Positions 36,258 through 44,685 of a stretch of 64,000 bases of DNA are shown one piece after another. The first letter of the stretch is position 1; each line of letters starts with the position of its first letter. Source of the DNA: Bifidobacterium asteroides. GTDB taxonomy: Bacteria; Actinomycetota; Actinomycetes; Actinomycetales; Bifidobacteriaceae. Where the stretch lies: NCBI RefSeq assembly GCF_019469425.1, contig NZ_CP048272.1:1736001-1800000 (forward strand), given 5' to 3'. The position numbers and the translations under genes were made by a program. The notes below the pieces were generated by a model. It saw only the letters and a list, made by a program, of their open reading frames with translations. It ran no database searches and had not been told where the DNA came from.

Positions 36258-39200
36258 CTAGCGGCCCGACCGGGGATGCCAAGCAATCCCGATGAGGGCG
36301 ACAAGACCCATGAGGATTCCCGCAGCCGAAGCCAGAACCAGCTGGACCACACCAGAACCGGTATTGGCGAGGGAGGACCCGGCATCCCTCGACTCTGCGG
36401 GGAGCCTGCCCAACCTTCCGCCATCCGCCTTCCCGAGCGGCTGGCCGGGCACGGGCTCGCCCCCTGCAGCTGCGCCGGCACTGATTGCGCCCGGGTGAGC
36501 CGAGCCGGAATCGGCCGCCCCCGTCCCGTTGGCTCCGTTGGCGTCGTCCGTCCCGGCAGAACCGGAACCTGAACCAGGCCTGACCGTGATCGCATAGGTG
36601 GATACATTGGAAGCAACAGCCCCGTTGAAGGCCTGGAAGGTGAACCGATCGCTCCCGCTGAATCCTGGCTGAGGGGTATAGGAGAAGGCGCCGTCCTCAC
36701 GCATGGTAAGCAGACCGTGCTGAGGCTGATCCTTGACCTTGAAGGAGAGATTGGCCTCATCCTCGCTCTGGGCATAAGGCGCCAGAGTCGCGTTCAGCGT
36801 AACGCCTTGGTCAGTGGAACCCTGAGCAGCCACAGTGATCGGCGTGGCCGGCGATGGGGTGGGCGAGACCATCTTCGTGGGGTCCCAGTCATCGACTGCA
36901 TTGATGCCTGCAGAGCGCGCGAGGACCCGTTGAATCGTATAGTCGGAGACCTCTTGCTCCGATAGGGTTTTCGCCCACGGGACGCGACTGGGTTTGACGT
37001 CGTTCTCATAGGTGGATCCATATTCGGAGAATCTCGCAGTTGACTGGTTGGATGTCTTCCCCCAATCATTCCATCCTTCAGACAGGATGTGCCGCGCCAT
37101 ACTGGTATCGATGAAAGCCACGCTTGCATACGGTCTCCAAGGACGGCCCAGGTAGGTTTTGAGAGAACCGCTGTAGGGGTTCTCGGCAGTCAGCTTGCTA
37201 TGCAGGAAGACGAAGCCGTATTTCTGTTCCTTCGGCGTGCTGGCAGCAGTCACATAGCCATTCAGAACGGAATGCAAATCGCAATGATCGAAAACCGCGA
37301 TGGCTGATCCGAAAACGAAGTCCACCGACCCCGCAATAGTCGAATTCCTGAAATACATTCTGTTGGTCTGCACAGTTGGCTGATCCGGAGGATTGCTGCT
37401 GGCGGTCTCATCCGTACGGTTCTGCAAGTACAGGGTGTCCTGGTAACCCAGGATCCGGCAATTGTCGAAGGAGGCATGATCCGCGTTCACATCCAGGGCA
37501 ACTGCCTGGCCGACAGTAGAACCAGCCAGCGTCTGTATGGCAATGTCCCTGGCCACGAAATCCCCGCCGGTAATTTTGACGGCATAGTCGCCATAAGTAC
37601 CCAGGGGATTGCCGTCAGGGCCCAGATCATTGGGCTTGTCATCGTAAGTCAGGACGGTACCATCTGGATCCTGACCCTGGATGGTCACATAGGGACGGTC
37701 GATAAGCAGCTTCTCCCGATAGATCCCATGCTTGATGAAAATCACCCTTCGCTGGGCGTTCCTCTCCGGAATCGAAGCTAGGGCCTCCCCAACGGATCGG
37801 AAGTCACCACGCCCATCAGCCGAAACCACGGTGGGGGTGACCCCCTCCTTGTTGGCCGGGAGGACCAGGACCCTGGCCACGGCTTTGACGCCAGTGCCGG
37901 AAACAGTCCCCCGCACATCGAAGCCATCAATATTCTGGCTGGCATAGCGAGAAGGCTCGACCTTATCCCAGTCAACCGGCAGTATCCTTCTGCTTCCGTC
38001 ATTGAGGACGGCCTTGACCGCGATGGGCATGACCAGTCTGCCAGGGGTGGTTTTGACGATACTGTCGTCGATCGAAGCTATCGCCACCTTGGAAACGCGA
38101 ACAGAGGCCGTGACCCTGTCGCCCCCGGAACTTCCGGCAACCTGGAAGTCGCCCTCGCGGCTATAGGAGTCAGCGCTGATAGCCCCCCATGTAGCCTTGG
38201 CAGGTATGGCGCTTCCGTCGTCCAATGTGCGATAGATGGTCGTCGGCATGACCGGAGCCACGCCCACCGTAGTCATCACTTCTATCGGGACATATCCGGT
38301 TTGCACCTGCTGATTGGTGATCAGCACCGGCAGTATGCCTTGAATGCCCGAGCCATCCGTGGCTGTAGCCGTAACGAGCACAGTGCCGTTGGACTCGGCC
38401 TGGAGGAGACCGTTCTGATCAATCACAGCAGCACTGGTCTGTCCCAAATCAGGACGAAGGACCTGCCAGGTCACAGCATCCGAACGGTCGGGGCCGATCA
38501 GTCGTGCAGCGACCTGGAGGGATCCGCCTCTGCGATTGATAACGCCAGCCGGAGCTGTCAGCTCTATGCCTTGGAGACCGGCACCTGCGGCGGCATCGGA
38601 CTCGACGACCAGATCATCCAAGGCCATGCAGGCCTCCTGGGTGTTGGAATTGGCCATGTGCACTTCGAGCGCAGCCACCCCGGCGGCCTTGGTGTCGCTC
38701 AACGGCGCCTGAGTGACCGAACCTTGTCCGGCGACAGAGGCATCGATCTTCTTGGCATCGGTGTCCATGTGAATGTCAAGGGTGTACCAGGTGCCAGCCT
38801 CCAACTCATTGACGAGGGTCCGATCGCCTGATTTTCCAGTCAGAACCAACTTGGACCGCCGGAGGACGAAAGAAGCCGCAGCCTTGCCATTGCTGTCCTT
38901 GTAGGCGAGAACGGCATTGGAAGCCTTGGCAGGATCATCGGGAAACATAAACGAGAGGGAGGACTTGACCCGCCCCTGCTGCTGGCTGAAGACACGCTCA
39001 ATGGTCTCATAGCCAGGGCCCTTGTTGTCCAGGAGGAGGTATCCCCTCCCGTCCTCGTGGCGTACAACCGCACCGCCGCCGGTCTGGGAATCCTTGGTCT
39101 TCCAACCCTTGGGCAAGGATGCGCCCTCGGCCTCGAAATCGTCATGGACCGGGAACCCGTCATCCTTGTAGACCTTGCCGTCGCGGGTAACATTGACGGA

Positions 39201-40871
39201 GCGGGAAGCCGAGAGGCCATCGGTCAGGCTGGAATCGGCAAAGGACACATTCTGGGTTGTGTCCAGGAAGGCGCCATGGAATCGGCAATCGTCGAAACGG
39301 ATGTCCTTGAGGTACTTGACCAGGCCGTGCCCGAAGTTGGAGCCGCTGATATCGATGACGTTGTCCTTGCCGGCAGGCTTGTCCCAGTTGGGCGCCGTGA
39401 TATGGGAGAACTTGAAATTCTCGGTCTGCGGCAGGGGGGTCCGTGAATCCAGATCATCGACCGAAGTCCGGTCATAGTCGGTGATGACGCTGATCTTGTT
39501 GATCACACTGTCGCGCACCTGGATATTGCGCACGTATCCGCCTCGCTTGGGGCTGACCTTTACTCTGATACCGGGGTTGACCGCACCCGAAGTAAGGTCG
39601 ACCGGGACGATGGTAGAATCCTCCACGAAGACGTTGCGGACTCCTCCTGACATCTCGCTGCCGATGGTCACACCGCCATGGCCGGAGTTGAAAACGTCAC
39701 CGCGGAAATAGATGTTTTCAGATGGGCGAGCTATGGCAATGCCTTCGGCATCCTTCCCGGACTTGATGGCACTGCAATCATCGCCGGTAGAGAAGGATGC
39801 GCCAAGGATCCAGACGTTCGATGAGGAGTTGGGATCGAAACCGTCGCCATTATGGACCGAGGTGACCAATTGGAGGCCATACGCCGTAATGTCCTGGCTG
39901 TAGATGGGAACCACGGTCCACATCATCCCGTTGCGGATATGAATGCCATCCAGGTAGATGCCACCCACGTTCTTCATGCTGATCAGGCTGCCGCCGCCCA
40001 CATGCTGGCCAGGCTGGTAGATATTTGAAGGTATATCCAGATTCCCGCCATTGCCGTTGTGGGTGAAGTCATCGTAGGCCTTGCGCAGGAGCATGCCATT
40101 GGCCTCATCGCCGATAGTCCCCGGACCCATGATTTTGATGTTCCTGGTGGTCACTCCCGCCTTGCTGTCCATCTCACCGGCGTTGAGAAGACTGGAATAG
40201 GCGGGGTTGCGACCCATCACGTCCTCGATGTCGTGCCGTGCGGAGGTAAACGGATAGTCAGCCAGTTCCGCACTGGGCTTGAGCTGGGCGCCAGCATCAA
40301 CAAAGAAGCTCATGTCGCTGTGCAGGTTCAGCGCCCCGGAAAGGTAGGTGCCGGCAGGCAGATACACCTGGCAGTTCTTCTCTTTGCAGGCATCAATGGC
40401 CTTTTGGATGGCTGCCGTATCCTTCGTGCTGCCGTCGCCCAAGGCGCCGAAATCACGCACGTTATAGCGCTTTGGAGTAGCCATCGTGGTCAGGTGAAGC
40501 TTGGCTGATTGGTACGACAGCGTACCGTCAGCGCCAACCGCTCGAACCGTGAAGTCGTAGCCATGCTCTGGCCGCAAACCCAGGACCTTGAAATAAGTCA
40601 TGGAGGTGATCCCCGCCTCCTTGCCGTCACGGTAAATCCGGTACCCGGTGATCTTGTCGTACCCGGCAGGCTTGCTCCAGGTGAGCACCACCGACTGGTC
40701 GGTCAGCGATGCCGGCGCCTGAGCCAGGGCCGATGGCGTCTCAACTGCGATCGGATCGGTCTCACCCGCCCAGGCGTTCTGGGCTCCGGCAATCCCCGTG
40801 GATTCCACGCCCACCAACATAGCCACTGCGGCTATGCCGGCCCAAACGGCTGCAATTCGCTTTCGAATCAT
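36258..40871 (-). CDS. cell-wall-anchored polygalacturonase (GH28) - pectin methylesterase (CE8) fusion
   Basis: A 1537-residue secreted enzyme. In order: signal peptide (1 to about 35), fibronectin III-like domain (45-129), GH28 (136 to about 560), a lectin-like sandwich (575-760), three Ig-like domains (767-1008), CE8 (1012 to about 1313), a cadherin-like domain (1357-1427) and a Gly/Ser/Ala linker. The C-terminus has sorting signal LANTG (1501-1505), a hydrophobic helix and a basic tail. GH28 residues are intact: NGD 341-343, DD 364-365, GHG 397-399, RVK 436-438. CE8 motifs are GQAVAL, GYQDTLY (about 1142), GSVDFVFG (about 1185) and LGRPW (about 1242). It should demethylate and hydrolyse pectin at the surface. 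LAxTG is the type recognised by class E sortases. RBS AAGGAGG precedes the ATG. Confidence 0.93.
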   Translation of the reverse strand: MIRKRIAAVWAGIAAVAMLVGVESTGIAGAQNAWAGETDPIAVETPSALAQAPASLTDQSVVLTWSKPAGYDKITGYRIYRDGKEAGITSMTYFKVLGLRPEHGYDFTVRAVGADGTLSYQSAKLHLTTMATPKRYNVRDFGALGDGSTKDTAAIQKAIDACKEKNCQVYLPAGTYLSGALNLHSDMSFFVDAGAQLKPSAELADYPFTSARHDIEDVMGRNPAYSSLLNAGEMDSKAGVTTRNIKIMGPGTIGDEANGMLLRKAYDDFTHNGNGGNLDIPSNIYQPGQHVGGGSLISMKNVGGIYLDGIHIRNGMMWTVVPIYSQDITAYGLQLVTSVHNGDGFDPNSSSNVWILGASFSTGDDCSAIKSGKDAEGIAIARPSENIYFRGDVFNSGHGGVTIGSEMSGGVRNVFVEDSTIVPVDLTSGAVNPGIRVKVSPKRGGYVRNIQVRDSVINKISVITDYDRTSVDDLDSRTPLPQTENFKFSHITAPNWDKPAGKDNVIDISGSNFGHGLVKYLKDIRFDDCRFHGAFLDTTQNVSFADSSLTDGLSASRSVNVTRDGKVYKDDGFPVHDDFEAEGASLPKGWKTKDSQTGGGAVVRHEDGRGYLLLDNKGPGYETIERVFSQQQGRVKSSLSFMFPDDPAKASNAVLAYKDSNGKAAASFVLRRSKLVLTGKSGDRTLVNELEAGTWYTLDIHMDTDAKKIDASVAGQGSVTQAPLSDTKAAGVAALEVHMANSNTQEACMALDDLVVESDAAAGAGLQGIELTAPAGVINRRGGSLQVAARLIGPDRSDAVTWQVLRPDLGQTSAAVIDQNGLLQAESNGTVLVTATATDGSGIQGILPVLITNQQVQTGYVPIEVMTTVGVAPVMPTTIYRTLDDGSAIPAKATWGAISADSYSREGDFQVAGSSGGDRVTASVRVSKVAIASIDDSIVKTTPGRLVMPIAVKAVLNDGSRRILPVDWDKVEPSRYASQNIDGFDVRGTVSGTGVKAVARVLVLPANKEGVTPTVVSADGRGDFRSVGEALASIPERNAQRRVIFIKHGIYREKLLIDRPYVTIQGQDPDGTVLTYDDKPNDLGPDGNPLGTYGDYAVKITGGDFVARDIAIQTLAGSTVGQAVALDVNADHASFDNCRILGYQDTLYLQNRTDETASSNPPDQPTVQTNRMYFRNSTIAGSVDFVFGSAIAVFDHCDLHSVLNGYVTAASTPKEQKYGFVFLHSKLTAENPYSGSLKTYLGRPWRPYASVAFIDTSMARHILSEGWNDWGKTSNQSTARFSEYGSTYENDVKPSRVPWAKTLSEQEVSDYTIQRVLARSAGINAVDDWDPTKMVSPTPSPATPITVAAQGSTDQGVTLNATLAPYAQSEDEANLSFKVKDQPQHGLLTMREDGAFSYTPQPGFSGSDRFTFQAFNGAVASNVSTYAITVRPGSGSGSAGTDDANGANGTGAADSGSAHPGAISAGAAAGGEPVPGQPLGKADGGRLGRLPAESRDAGSSLANTGSGVVQLVLASAAGILMGLVALIGIAWHPRSGR

Positions 40872-40923
40872 CAGTTTTCCTCCTTGAAAACCGTTGTTGG
40901 CCCCCGGGCAATGTTCAACGCAT

Positions 40924-40970
40924 GGCGGGCACGGGGAACCGCAAGCCTTGCGAACCGTGCGCTTCCCGCC
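40924..40970 (-). promoter_or_regulatory. long hairpin upstream of the pectinase gene
   Basis: GGCGGG / CCCGCC, CACGG / CCGTG and CGCAAG / CTTGCG stack into one long interrupted stem between GH43 and the pectinase start, about 55 bp before its ATG. It would lie in the pectinase mRNA leader if transcription enters from upstream. No clear promoter is visible in this gap. Confidence 0.5.
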
Positions 40971-40978
40971 GATCCAGC

Positions 40979-41009
40979 GTGCCGCCTAGGCCGAATGGCC
41001 TTGCGGCAC
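40979..41009 (-). terminator. hairpin after the GH43 gene
   Basis: GTGCCGC / GCGGCAC with an inner GGCC / GGCC pairing, about 28 bp after the GH43 stop. There is no T run, so it may only weaken read-through into the pectinase gene. Confidence 0.5.
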
Positions 41010-41037
41010 CTCTCCATCGCATGCCCGTTGGGCCTAT

Positions 41038-42678
41038 TTATCGCTGGTGATCTTGTTGATCTTTTGCCACCTCCTGATAGTCGAAACCATTGAAGTCTGC
41101 ATATGAACGGTGGGCATCCATATCCTGAGCACAGATGCCGACCATGGCTCCGGAAAAGACGGTCTTCCCCCGGAGCGCTCCTACGTGGTCATCGCTGAGA
41201 TGGTTGGCTGGCAGAGTGCCCCCCAAAGGCCGGAGATTGTCGCGTTCACCTCGGAGGCTGTCCTGGTCCTGGCTGAAATAGAAGCGGGCCCTCGATCCCC
41301 GAACCTTCACTGCAAGGCCCACGCCCATGCCAGCCTGAAGAGGCAGCAGGTCGCTCCCGAAACTGAAGCGATCCCCTTCGTTGATGAGGATGCGGGCCAC
41401 CGGGCAGTCGCGCTCTTCCTCCTGTGCTGTGACGTAAGCGTACATCCAGTTGGCAGTATCGTAGAAGAGGACCAGGCCGGCGGTCTGCTGGAAGTTGGCG
41501 GGTTCGAACTCCATCCAGGTAAAGGCATCAAAGTTGAAGGCCTGCCAGCGACGGGCCAGCAGGGTTTGCCTGTGCAGGCTGGACAGGCTCTGGCCGCCAT
41601 GGAGCCGCAGCCATCCCGGACGCTCCTTCAGGGAGTAATCAACCTCAGGACGCAAGGGACCACGAAGAGTCTTGAAGGAGGCAGGCAGGCCGCTGGTCGG
41701 CGTAAATCGGACGGATTCGGAACGATCCACAACCTGTTTGGCCGTACTTTCCCTGACCTCCACATGAAGAGACGGATTATGGCCGCCATTGGCCAGGAGC
41801 GGCCAGTCGTCCTGATCCCAGACGATGGGATCCAGGCTGGTCTCCCTGCCCAGAACGCAATCCCCCCTATGGCCCAGAGGACGTGAGCAGAGATAGGCTA
41901 TGTACCATTGGCCTTTGTATTCCAAAAGGCTGCAGTGCCCTGCTTTCTGGATGGGCCCGTCCGGATCGTCCTTGGAAGTGATCAAAGGCGTATGGGGGGA
42001 TTCCTCCCAAGGTCCTGTCAGCTTGCTTGAACGCACCACCGTGGCTGCATGATTCCACTCGGTCCCACCAGCTGCGCATACCAGATAGTAGTAGCCGTGA
42101 CGGCGATAGATCTGCGGTCCCTCACAGACCCCCAGGCTCGTGCCTCGAAAGATGCGGCGGCGAGGTCCGACCAGACGCTTGGCGCTGGTATCAAACTCCT
42201 GGATGACCACGCCAGCGAAACGCTCATGGTCCATTCGCCAGTCATAGAGCATATTGACGAACCATGAACGCCCATCCTCATCATGGAAGAGGGAGGGGTC
42301 GAAGCCGGAAGCCGTTACAAAAACAGGATCGGACCAAGGTCCGGTAATGGAAGGGGCAGTGACGATGTAGTTCAGCGTGTCCTTGTATATGGTCCCGGTC
42401 TTCACATCGGTGAAGACGAGCCAGTACAACCCCTTGGCATAGGAGAGGTGAGGCGCCCAGATAGCTCCGGCATTCGGATCCCCCATCAGGTCGGCCTGGC
42501 TGGTCCGGGTCAGGGGCGAGCACACCCACTCCCAGTTCACCAGATCTGTCGAGTGATAGATGTCGACCCCTGGCCACCATTCGAAGGTGGAGTTGGCTAT
42601 GTAATAGTCCTCCCCCACTTGAAGGGCGGACGGGTCGGGATGGAATCCCGGGATGATGGGATTGGTCAGACTGCTCAT
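41038..42678 (-). CDS. glycoside hydrolase family 43 (xylosidase/arabinofuranosidase-like)
   Basis: A 546-residue cytoplasmic enzyme (no signal peptide) with an N-terminal five-bladed propeller (about 1-320) and a C-terminal beta-sandwich (about 330-530), the layout of XynB-type GH43. The three acidic residues are visible: base Asp in NPIIPGFHPDPS, pKa-modulating Asp in SGFDPSLFHDEDG, and acid Glu in LGVCEGPQIY. It probably removes xylose or arabinose from imported oligosaccharides. Its RBS (GAGGAACG) overlaps the stop of the upstream permease gene, so it belongs to the importer operon. A longer upstream reading in frame overlaps that permease and is rejected. Confidence 0.9.
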   Translation of the reverse strand: MSSLTNPIIPGFHPDPSALQVGEDYYIANSTFEWWPGVDIYHSTDLVNWEWVCSPLTRTSQADLMGDPNAGAIWAPHLSYAKGLYWLVFTDVKTGTIYKDTLNYIVTAPSITGPWSDPVFVTASGFDPSLFHDEDGRSWFVNMLYDWRMDHERFAGVVIQEFDTSAKRLVGPRRRIFRGTSLGVCEGPQIYRRHGYYYLVCAAGGTEWNHAATVVRSSKLTGPWEESPHTPLITSKDDPDGPIQKAGHCSLLEYKGQWYIAYLCSRPLGHRGDCVLGRETSLDPIVWDQDDWPLLANGGHNPSLHVEVRESTAKQVVDRSESVRFTPTSGLPASFKTLRGPLRPEVDYSLKERPGWLRLHGGQSLSSLHRQTLLARRWQAFNFDAFTWMEFEPANFQQTAGLVLFYDTANWMYAYVTAQEEERDCPVARILINEGDRFSFGSDLLPLQAGMGVGLAVKVRGSRARFYFSQDQDSLRGERDNLRPLGGTLPANHLSDDHVGALRGKTVFSGAMVGICAQDMDAHRSYADFNGFDYQEVAKDQQDHQR

Positions 42679-42686
42679 AACGTTCC

Positions 42687-43688
42687 TCACTGCTTGACCG
42701 CGCCGGCCGAAAGACCGGATTGCCAGTACCGCTGCAGGAAGAGGAAGGCGATAATCAACGGCACGATGGCTATCAGCGACCCGGTCAGAATCATGTTGTT
42801 GGGCACCACATGGTAGGTAGCGTCGCCTCCCATCTTCATCCAGACGTTCAGGCCCACAGTAAGCGGGTAGTCTTTGACGTCGGAGAGCATGATCAAAGGC
42901 AGGAAGTAGTTGTTCCAGACACTGACCAAGGCGAAGAGGAGCGTGGTGACGAAACCTGGAGCAAGCAGAGGCATGGCAATCTTCCAGAATATGGTCCAGG
43001 TGTTGGCGCCATCGATCCTTGCAGCCTCCACCAGGGATATAGGGATGGAAGTCTGGGCATAGATGATCATCAAGTACAGACCAAAGGGGTTGGACAGCTG
43101 AGGAATGATGACGGCCCATGGTGTATTGGTCATGCCTATCTTCGAGTACAGGAGGAAGAGGGGAACCGTGATGACCGTGGAAGGTATCGACATGAAGATC
43201 AGCGTGACCCAAAGCAGCGCTTTACGTCCGTGGAACTTCATTGTGGCAATGGCATACCCGGCGAAAGTGGCGAAGAGCGTGGCTCCCAAGCCGGCTACGA
43301 TTGCATAGACCAGGGTGTTGATCAGCCAACGGCCGTAAGTTCCATTCTGAAAAACGAACACGTCATGGATGTTCTGGAAGAAAGCGTTTTGGTCAGAGAA
43401 CCAAAGCCCGGGGGAACTGTAGAGTCCCTCATTGGTCTTAGTCGAAGAGAAGACCAGCCAGATCAAGGGAATCAGACAGTAAATGACCATGATCAGCATG
43501 ATCAGGTGCAGGAGGATATCCATGACCTTCTGCGCTGGGGTCAGACGGACCGGGACGCCACTGCCGCCAGAGGCCTTTCGCAGCCTTATGGCATGATCTT
43601 TCCGCGCTAATTGAGCATCGCGCCTGCTCAGTGATGCAGGACGCTTTGGGGCCTGTATGGGTTGGGATTCGGTTTGCGCACTGGACAT
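42687..43688 (-). CDS. ABC sugar importer permease (MalG type)
   Basis: A 333-residue inner-membrane permease with six predicted helices and a polar N-terminal tail. The ABC contact (EAA) loop reads ISLVEAARIDGANTWTIFWKIAMPLLAPG near residue 230. It belongs to the carbohydrate uptake CUT1 family. The gene starts 3 bp after the stop of the partner permease and is followed within 8 bp by GH43. No ATPase gene accompanies the set. Confidence 0.93.
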   Translation of the reverse strand: MSSAQTESQPIQAPKRPASLSRRDAQLARKDHAIRLRKASGGSGVPVRLTPAQKVMDILLHLIMLIMVIYCLIPLIWLVFSSTKTNEGLYSSPGLWFSDQNAFFQNIHDVFVFQNGTYGRWLINTLVYAIVAGLGATLFATFAGYAIATMKFHGRKALLWVTLIFMSIPSTVITVPLFLLYSKIGMTNTPWAVIIPQLSNPFGLYLMIIYAQTSIPISLVEAARIDGANTWTIFWKIAMPLLAPGFVTTLLFALVSVWNNYFLPLIMLSDVKDYPLTVGLNVWMKMGGDATYHVVPNNMILTGSLIAIVPLIIAFLFLQRYWQSGLSAGAVKQ

Positions 43689-43691
43689 GGT

Positions 43692-44612
43692 TTACCTCCC
43701 CTCCCAGCGGTTGCCCAGGGTCTTGACAACAGTGATGATGATCATGGTGAAGAGGCCGACAACCAGAGAGACGGCAGCCGCGTAATTCAGATCATTGCCA
43801 CTGAAAGCCAAGGAATAGGTGTACAGGTTTGGCGTGTAGTAGCTGGTCACGACCTCAGGCGCAATGGTCTGCATCATGCTGGGGGTGTTGAACAGCTGCA
43901 GCGCATAGATGATGTTGAAGAGCAGGGTCATGACCACCGAGGAACGAATCTGCGGAATCTTGACTGACCAAGCGATTCTGAACTCGGATGCTCCATCCAC
44001 CCTGGCCGATTCATAAAGCTCCTCGGGCAGGGCCTTTAAGGACGAATAGTAAATCAGGGTGTTGTACCCCATGGATACCCAGATGCTGATGTTGATCATG
44101 GCGAAGATCATCAGTTCCTTGGACATCATGTTGGGTGCATGCCCGTTGAAGAGTCTGAAGAACTGCCCAATCAGGCCATAGTCGGTGCCATAGATGTAGC
44201 TCCACATCAGAGCGGCGATGACATTGGGAACAGCATAGGGCAGGAAGAGCAGGATGCGCGGGATGGCCACATGCCGGATCCTCTGGGAATCCAGCATCAA
44301 GGCCGCCAGGAGGGCGAGGAAGGTCATGAGCGGCACTTCAATGATCGCAAATACGGCAACCCGCTTGAAACCGTCCCAAAGCAGGGGGTCCTTCAGGGCC
44401 CTGATGTAATTGGCGAAGCCTGTGAACTGCTCGCCGCCTATCATCTGCTGCTTGAACAGGCCCAGATAAAACGCATAGACCATCGGGATTATCGTCCCGC
44501 CGAGGAAGACGATCACGTAGGGCAGGCACCACAACATTCCAATGTGCTGGAGCCGCTCCTTGCGCGATTCCGCCCGGGATCCGGGCCCGGCGGATACACT
44601 CACTGCGCTCAT
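43692..44612 (-). CDS. ABC sugar importer permease (MalF type)
   Basis: A 306-residue permease starting MSAVSVSAGPGSRAESRKER with six helices. The EAA loop is KALPEELYESARVDGASEFRIAWSVKIPQ near residue 205. The start at 44612 has RBS AAAGGAAAG; the longer frame reading upstream lacks one. It pairs with the MalG-type permease directly downstream and the lipoprotein gene upstream. Confidence 0.93.
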   Translation of the reverse strand: MSAVSVSAGPGSRAESRKERLQHIGMLWCLPYVIVFLGGTIIPMVYAFYLGLFKQQMIGGEQFTGFANYIRALKDPLLWDGFKRVAVFAIIEVPLMTFLALLAALMLDSQRIRHVAIPRILLFLPYAVPNVIAALMWSYIYGTDYGLIGQFFRLFNGHAPNMMSKELMIFAMINISIWVSMGYNTLIYYSSLKALPEELYESARVDGASEFRIAWSVKIPQIRSSVVMTLLFNIIYALQLFNTPSMMQTIAPEVVTSYYTPNLYTYSLAFSGNDLNYAAAVSLVVGLFTMIIITVVKTLGNRWEGR

Positions 44613-44646
44613 GGCGCTTTCCTTTCTTGAAAAATCTAAAGTGGAA

Positions 44647-44674
44647 GCCCCGAGGCCATGCCGGCCTGCGGGGC
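44647..44674 (-). terminator. attenuating hairpin between binding-protein and permease genes
   Basis: GCCCCG / CGGGGC plus AGGCC / GGCCT with a single bulged C, without a following T run. Such stems after binding-protein genes usually keep the lipoprotein in excess over the permeases by protecting the upstream mRNA. Confidence 0.55.
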
Positions 44675-44685
44675 GATATCCGCTG

